Part shown: in pieces, positions 57,098-64,000 of the stretch
Layout: each line of letters opens with the position of its first letter
How positions within the stretch are numbered: the stretch's first letter is position 1
Assembly: GCF_010389155.1 (NCBI RefSeq)
Contig: NC_057763.1
Coordinates: 32,160,645-32,224,644 of the forward strand
Length of the DNA stretch: 64,000 bases
Source of the DNA: Erigeron canadensis
Lineage: Eukaryota > Streptophyta > Magnoliopsida > Asterales > Asteraceae
Reading direction: 5' to 3'
The notes under the pieces: model-generated
What the model saw: the letters and a program-made list of their open reading frames with translations, nothing else
Told to the model about the DNA's origin: nothing
Databases searched by the model: none
Program-made: the position numbers and the translations under genes

Positions 57098-58923
57098 TTA
57101 ATACAATAGGTTAATCACTTTGATCTTGATTTGCTCGATGGTGAGATCTTCGGTCCCTGTCCTTGGAACCAATGCAACCACCGCATACTCATCGCCCTCA
57201 GTATTTGTGTCCTCCAAAAGCTCGTCTAGCACGAACCTCGCAGAACTAGACATCAACATTTTTTTCATATTCCCGCTATGTGGAACCTGAGCAAACCCAC
57301 CCGCGTATTCAGGGTCGCAAGGCGTGGGGAATTTGTCCGTAGGGGTGTTAACCTTGTCATTCACAAACACATCGAATTTCACAAACCTATCACCCCTGTA
57401 ATTTATCCCGTTGATCAACAAAAACTCTTTAGATCTCTTCTTCTCTTCATCAGTCCTGTTTATAGCCGGCCTCCTCAGACGAAGCTTGAGGACCCTGTCT
57501 AGCTTAACGGGGAATCTGATTTGGTCCAACGATTTCACATCTCCTAACGGGATGGTAGCAAGTTGTGACTTTTTGTTACGTTTACGGGGTCGACTCTTGA
57601 TCCATGCGAGCTCATTAATACCAGATTTTGCATAATCAAAATGCATCGGTTTTAGATCAACCGTGTCTCTGTTATAAACTCGTACAGGGTCTTGATTCTC
57701 GTCATAGAACACGTACGAAGCATTTTTCCAATCGTCGTCTGTTGGGTCGTCGTGTCCTTTAATGCCTAAATCCTTCCATAGCTTCTACATTCGGTCGACA
57801 TTAGCATGATGGCAATAAAACACGGGGTCATAACCCGCGGAATAAAAGTTACCCATGTCCTCTCCATTAGGCCGGCTCGAGTCACCAACCCATCGATGAA
57901 CCGCAGTGTGAGTACCGGCTTCTACAGATCCTATTGAGTCGTCCCCAATTGGAACAGGCTTATCCCCAGCTACATAAACACCTCCGAAGAAGCTAATTGT
58001 ATCGGGTGCATTTGAAATCAGATCTCGGTACACTGTACAAAGATTGCACTCTTTTTGATCAATATCCGGATCCTGGTCTTTCGAGTTGTATGCACTAATA
58101 GTGGAGGTTGATGTTTCGGGTCACGGTAAACATCATATAAAGGATTGCTTTCGTCACCTAGAAATATTTCCGGAATTTGCATTCCAGCTGGATCGTCCCA
58201 GTTCCAGTAAGGTAACGCGAAAGTGGGGTCGTCAATTAACTTCCCCAAAATTCTTTCGTAAAAGTACAAATACCAACGATGGAACGGAAAGAAGAGCCAC
58301 GAGTTATGAATCTGGATATCAAGTTCAGGATGGTTGCTAGCGACTTGAGTGTAACCGCCGTTACAATAAGCACAATGAATTGAAGCTTGTTGTTTGAAGC
58401 TATGCGGGTGGTCGTCTGGGAGAGCCCGCATGGCTGCAATGGCTTTTTTGTACTTTTCGACTTGCTCTTTAGTTCCTTTATGTGCTGGCCATCTCATTCT
58501 CACTATATTTTCTTTTGGAAACACGTAATCCTTAATCGGCTTGCCAAGGCTTGGAGGGCAACATTTTTCTGTCCTTACGGCCCCTTCAGGCTTGTAACCT
58601 GAAGTTGCGTCCTTGCATACGGACGTAATATCAGGGGCCGTAATGGGATCAGCTAATGCAGATGGCAAGTTTGATAAGTTGGCCGCAGTGTATAGGCCAC
58701 CGAGCCCCACAAGGAGGTTCCTTCGATCTACATTGTTAGGGAAGATAAGCTTTCGTGTTTCGGGGAGTATGAGTTGGTTGTCATTTTTATCATCTTCTGG
58801 TTTTACTACGTTGCATGAGACTTTGAAGCCGTTGGTATGGTTGGTTCGGGTCTTGAAAGTGTTTGTTGATTTAGATGGAAAGGATATGAACGTGGAAGTA
58901 AGTGGAAGTAGCGAAGAAGACAT
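57098..58923 (-). pseudogene. PPO: Polyphenol oxidase, chloroplast type, broken by a frameshift and a stop
   Basis: PPO is a type-3 copper enzyme oxidising o-diphenols to quinones in the thylakoid lumen. The ATG at 58921-58923 opens a Ser/Thr-rich stroma-targeting peptide. A twin-arginine lumen signal (RRNLLVGLGG, residues 67-76) follows, ending ALA/DP near residue 91. Tyrosinase domain, CuA site: His183 in SIHCAYCNGGY, then His206 and His215 in IHNSWLFFPFHRW. The frame breaks near 58095-58100. The next frame carries the CuB site (HTAVHRW and [11 protein letters not shown]). It is stopped at 57785-57787, where the family has Trp in the DRMWKLW context. The same frame goes on to the end with the DWL region (57600-57780) and the KFDV domain (KFDVFVND, near 57360). 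Single exon, total length normal. Both lesions remove function unless they are assembly errors. Confidence 0.9.
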
Positions 58924-58996
58924 CTGATCAAATTATATTGTAGTAGATGTGTTAAAAGAAAGAGAGGTGTGATTTTAACGTATAATTTGAGCATCC

Positions 58997-59003
58997 ATTT
59001 ATA
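58997..59003 (-). promoter_or_regulatory. Candidate TATA box of the PPO gene
   Basis: TATAAAT on the minus strand, about 75 bp upstream of the ATG, a normal distance for a gene with a short 5' UTR. Confidence 0.5.
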
Positions 59004-59009
59004 AGGTTT

Positions 59010-60932
59010 CAATTACGAATTGTTACAAAAGACATGTGCACGTACAACATCCAAACAAACATTTTTCATGTACGATTGTCTGGGGTAGGTACGCCATATT
59101 ACCATTACTCAATAATATTTGTCTTCACTTTTATATGCAGTATTTTTTTTTTCTTCTCCTATTCTAACAGTACGTATTGGTTAATACTTTATTTATATTC
59201 ACACCATTTTTTAACTTGGAGTTTATATAAAATATAAAGAGCTTTCCAAAATGAAAGGCCTTAAAAGATCGATGGTATATAAGGCTTATTTGCTTGATAT
59301 AATATATATATCCTCCCTTTGAATTATGTTCGTACAATCTTCCACACAATTATATGAGCTCTGATAGAATTAGGGGATCCATTATTATTGTTGTCAAGGG
59401 ATATTTTGATAGATGACTTGAAATCAAGAAATAAAAAAAAAAAAATCACGTTAAGGTCTGCATAGGATGTAATATATGTGACCTACCTCCATATATAGGA
59501 ACTTTAATTGTAGGTTTGTATCTTTGTTATGGTTAAAGAATAACGTTGGGATGGAAATATTGGTTACAACCAATTAATATATAATTGGCTAGTCATTTAT
59601 CAGTTAATTTCCCATCCATGATTTTATAAAAAGTTAATCAACTAGCATATGCTAAAATTACGTTACAAGGTAATTGAGTTATAACTTTATTGAGTTTACT
59701 ATCCTTTCAAATCATAACGGACAACATTTTTTACTTCCAACAGCGATACATCTAAATGAAAATTAAACCAACAGATGTATCATTTAAGAGATTTTCTTGT
59801 TTTGCTATGAGCTTGTTGTAAATGGCTTCATTTATGTGGTTCCAAATCATCCAAAACATATATGATTAGTTTAATTAAGTATATCACTAACGAACCAGTT
59901 GATAAGAACATAGACACCCCAATGATGATGAACCAGGACCAAATGAAGATGGCAATCGGGCACGATCCCCAGGTGAGGAACATAGGTATATATTAACTCC
60001 AGGAACCTGCTATCTATTGATAGCTAGGTGTGAACAAACTGCTATTATTGGCTTGGAAACATTAGAGAAACACTATCATCTCTATCCGGGTGCGATTAAT
60101 CTTTCTAGATATATCTCATAATATATCAAAGTATATTTTAACTTTTTAAAATACATTACATTCCTATATATATATATATTCTAAAATTACATAAACCATA
60201 AAAAGGTTACATACAAGCATAACAACACAAAACATAAAATAACACATATATATCTTCATATCACATAATAATTGAGGCTTGAAGTACTTTAGTGGGTTCG
60301 ATGAAAAATGATTGAGATTTTTAGTTGCTAATTTAAACTTGATGATTTCTTGTAATTTAATGTCTTCATATATACCTTTTCAATTTCTCGACCAATACTT
60401 TCTACTTGCATGACGTAGACTTTTTTTTTTTTCAAGATACGAACATATAGAGTGTTTCAGAATTCAGAGTACTAGATAGATGAATATATTTGATTAAAGG
60501 GTTGAATTTAAACGCCATTAATTAATAGCGTTTGAAAAGGCGGGTATCTAAAAAAGTGGGAAATAGTTCTGACCTACTGTAAATCAAAAAGCGGTTTCAA
60601 ACCGACCGATTTTCCAAAACCCTAACCGGTTTAAACCCAGGTTAGACCGGGTTCAAGTTTGGGTTGATTTTCGGGTTCAAGTTCGAGTTTTGGCCCGTTT
60701 CTTTCCTCCAATTAGCCTCTAAGGGGGAATAAAGAAAGATTTGACATCGGCTCACCAAAACTACAACGGTCAACAGACATACCAATGTTAGCCAAAGGCC
60801 TACATCCAAGGGCCCGGGTCATTCACACATCGCCGAAGCTAGACTAACCACGAAACCATACCCGATCAAACCTTTAATCAAGTTCACATGTGATTTATTT
60901 GCTAATGGTCCACTAGTTCTTGCTATTTTAAC
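59010..60932. other. Intergenic DNA upstream of PPO
   Basis: No gene seen. A stretch at 60590-60700 is rich in AACCGGTTT/GGGTTCAAG motifs. At 60720 TAAGGGGGAATAAAG resembles a polypurine tract, but no LTR begins beside it. Confidence 0.5.
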
Positions 60933-63900
60933 TGTATTACCCCAAATATTTTTAAAATATAAATTTAAAATTTTTATTATAGTTTTGTCTTTAAAATGAT
61001 TTCCTAGTATGTAAATCTGATTAACGGGGTTAACTTAGTGAGAACTTTAGTGGATAACGGGTATGATACCCACTAGAAAGTTGTAGAGGGCGTGGCATGA
61101 GAAGAAACATGACACCTCTCCATTCATTTGTGACTGACCACTTATTCCTACACCTAACTACTTCCTTTCTATTTTTTTCTTCATTCCAATTTCTTCTCTT
61201 ATGTGTAATTCTTGAATTCATCTAAATAAAAAAAATCATCTAAATAACAATCATAGTAACATTCAATTATTTCTATAAAGGAAAGTTGGGAATTTATGGG
61301 GAGGTGTGTGTATGTTGAAATTTATAAAGAAGAATAAAGGAAATTGTAACTTCCATCCAATTTAGCTATTAAAGGTATGAATTATTATTGTTAATTATAC
61401 TATTGAAATTAGGGTTCTTGAGTTTAATAAAATTTGGAGGGTTTTATATAAAAATGAGCTACTTTTGATTTAATTCAATTTAGGGTTCATAGAAAGTAAT
61501 TAAAATTGGGGATTTCTAGTAAAATGGGTTTTGGTGATTTATTTCAATTAGGGTTCATGCAATTTAATTGATTTGGGGCTTTTAGTGAAATACATCATTT
61601 TGATTAAATTCAAGCTACGGTTCTTCAACTTGTTGAAATTGGGGATTTTGTGTGAGATGGTGATTTTGTCATAACTTCCCTAATTTCTATTTGTAAATTG
61701 TTATTTTGTTGTAGTATTTCATGAATGAATTTGATAAAAGTTGTTGGTGATCTTTAGGGTCAAAATGAGAATCGGGTAATTTCAAGTAATAAGATGGAAT
61801 GACCACATTGTGGTTGATAAAATGAGATTTCGTAAAGAACCAATCCAACATTTTAATGGGAAGCATTTGGGTATAATAATGCTAGTGAAATTAGTGTTTA
61901 TGGCTAGATATCTTGGTATGTGAACAAGGCCTTAATTGCGTATTATGATGAATTTCTAGGTTGAAAGCATACTCATTCGTATTGTGATCACCTGGATAGT
62001 TGACTTTTGCGGAAAAGGTGAGTACCATTATGTATGATTATATATTTGTTGGGTCAATTACATAATGGTGGTGAAATCTATATGTGTAATTTAGTTGATG
62101 TGTTGAAGATCATACGCGGTATGGCACATTGTAATAAGAGCATCAGATATGGTTTAAGGATGCAGAACCATCCATAACGTCACCTTGACGTCACATCAGA
62201 TTTCACAATTTCATCAGTTTTAAGCTGTTATGGACGCAGAACTATGCAAAACGCAGAACACTATTTTTTTTTAATTCTATAAGCAACTCAAAATATTTAT
62301 CAAACTAATTTTCATCACATATATATATGTATATCAGATTATCTTCCATTCGTATTTCTACATTGAATAATTAAAAGAATATATCAGATTATCTTCCAGT
62401 ATTATTTCTACATATTTATGTTGTCCATTCATAACCCCTTTATATTATTTTAATAAACAAATTGAAGTTACCATAACACTTTTAAACTATAAATTAATAT
62501 TTATAATAGATGTCTGATCATATCACCGCCTTTCCTACTTTTATAAATCATTCAGACATTCAACCACGTACCACACCAAATTAATCAAACACATAAATTG
62601 TTGGACCCATTTTTTATTCATTATAATCATCACCATCACATAAACATTTCTTTTCAATCGTCATTCGAACTCCATGTCTCCATGGTTTTGAAGCCGTTGG
62701 TGGTTAGAAAAAATGGCTGGCATCCGTAAGATGTTGATTTCTACCGGAATAATTTTTGAAGCACTTTCAGAAAATATTTTCTTATTTAACTAATTATCAA
62801 TCAACAAATGTCATTTTTATTTTTATTGGCATATCATCTTTTGAACCTTTAATTTGTGCTATAAACTTGGAAAGTTTGAAGGAAAGAGATGATATGACCA
62901 AAAGCAAGCCATGACAAAATGTAAAAGATTAACTTTGGTTTTTATAGATTAAATAATTATTAAACAAACAAAAGTAAACATCCCGGGCATCGGCGAAGAC
63001 ATCAAGAATCTTGATGAAATGCTCGGCGTAGAAATGGGGGAAATGGGAGCATGTTCGGCGCCGGCTACCATGTAATCAATCGGGTTCGGGTTTTATCTTC
63101 CATACCGTATGCTCTAAGACCATATGGTATATGGCATATTGTTGAAAGACCATATGGGGTATGGCAATGCAAATTAACGGTGAATGACATTACTTCTTTG
63201 CATAGATATATGTATATCGAAATTGTGTAAAGTGGTAGGGTTTGTGATCCTTGGTATGACGTTGGATATATAATAGAGATGTTGTAAGATCATATGGGAT
63301 ATGACAATGTGAATTGATTATTGGATGACATGTTTTATATAGATGGTTGATTTTATAGTTTCATTTACTACGTGTTTGATATGAAAGTGTATATAGAGAT
63401 GTCATTGTGCTAATATAGGTTATCTCAACCTTGTGAGTTGTTTCAAGATGTGTATATTTATATATAAACGTACTCGCTAAACGTAAAGCTTATTATTTTA
63501 GTTGTTCATCTTTTTATAGGTTCCGGAAGTGGGAACAAGTGATTGACTAGTAGTGCCTTGAAGTGAATTTGTGTGTTTTGAAGGTAGTTATCCATTTTGC
63601 AGAGAAATGTTGAGTTTTGGTAAAACCTAGTTGGGCTCTCTCAAACCTAATGGCTCTTGGTACATATGAAATGTTTTTGATAAAGTTTTGTTATGAATAT
63701 TTCTGCAAAATTCGGGTTAGAGTCATGGTCTTTTTGTACATAATGTATTTGGTCAACTTTGGTTAATGACATAATGGGAAACGACCCGTTTCGTTGTAAA
63801 TTGTACACTTGATCAAATGAAAGTTTTTGGAATGTTGAATCATAACTCATTTTCAAGTTTGGCAAATTGGTTTAAGGTTTGGAAATGATGGATAAAGTTT

Positions 63901-64000
63901 GCAAGTTGTATTAAATGTCGAATTTGGTGTTTTTGCTGTCAGGTATAAAAATGCGGCACATATTTTGGTCCATGCGGCATTTTTGAAAGTCGGAAATCTG
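60933..64000 (+). mobile_element. LTR (copy iii of the TGTAACACCCC family), cut by the window end
   Basis: Begins TGTATTACCCCAAATATTT, matching the start of the LTR at 40184, and follows it through TTTCCTAGTAT, GGATAACGGGTA, AAAGGTGAGT (near 62016), TAGTTGTTCATCTTTTTATAGG (near 63500) and GACATAATGGGAAACGACCC (near 63770). A PIF/Harbinger-like element is inserted at 62138-63114. At the very end a repeat of ATGCGGCACAT/ATGCGGCATTT begins. Confidence 0.75.
62138..63114. mobile_element. PIF/Harbinger-like non-autonomous element
   Basis: Starts GAGCATCAGATATGG and ends CCATACCGTATGCTC, inverted repeats with a 3-bp duplication TAA on each side (62135-62137 and 63115-63117), as for PIF/Harbinger. 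The interior is AT-rich except for a GC-rich, coding-like patch at about 62980-63072. 977 bp. Confidence 0.7.

Overview
This is plant nuclear DNA: AT-rich, with spliced genes of plant-only families and nested LTR retrotransposons, Helitrons, MULEs, hAT elements and MITEs. The Sirevirus-type retroelement with its extra 3' ORF, and the style of the other LTRs, most resemble daisy-family (Asteraceae) genomes. That placement rests on recalled resemblance and was not searched.

Layout. 1-1025: non-coding apart from a short GC-rich patch. 1026-15820: one complete but disabled Ty1/copia (Sirevirus-like) element of 14.8 kb, with 288-bp LTRs, a perfect 5-bp target duplication, broken gag and pol, and a very large broken extra ORF. 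15826-29540: gene-poor DNA with Helitron ends, a cluster of foldback MITEs, a tandem duplication that carries a piece of plastid ndhK, and LTR fragments. 29541-32234: a MITE-like element split by a 2.3-kb solo LTR. 33988-37799: an eight-exon DA2/GW2-type RING E3 ligase gene. 38793-43427: a three-level nest (MULE-type long TIRs, then a solo LTR, then a second solo LTR), each level with its own perfect target duplication. 44180-45117: a three-exon heavy-metal-associated isoprenylated protein gene. 45118-51879: intergenic, with a Stowaway MITE and SINE-like pieces. 51880-52736: two Helitron-like copies side by side. 52880-56838: a hAT-like element split by a nearly intact FAR1-type MULE. 57098-58923: a polyphenol oxidase gene on the minus strand, broken by one frameshift and one stop. 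60933-64000: an LTR running off the window, carrying a PIF/Harbinger-like insertion.

Functionally there are two intact host genes (DA2-like, HIPP) and one decayed host gene (PPO). They are unrelated in pathway and are simply neighbours. DA2-type ligases restrict organ and seed size, HIPPs bind metals at membranes, and PPOs oxidise phenolics in the thylakoid lumen. I did not find a clearly new molecular system. The most unusual signals are (1) the same GC-rich palindrome multiplied inside two different LTRs of one nest, (2) the interrupted single-frame extra ORF of the Sirevirus together with its structured spacer, and (3) the duplicated plastid insertion. Exon limits and element ends were read by eye.
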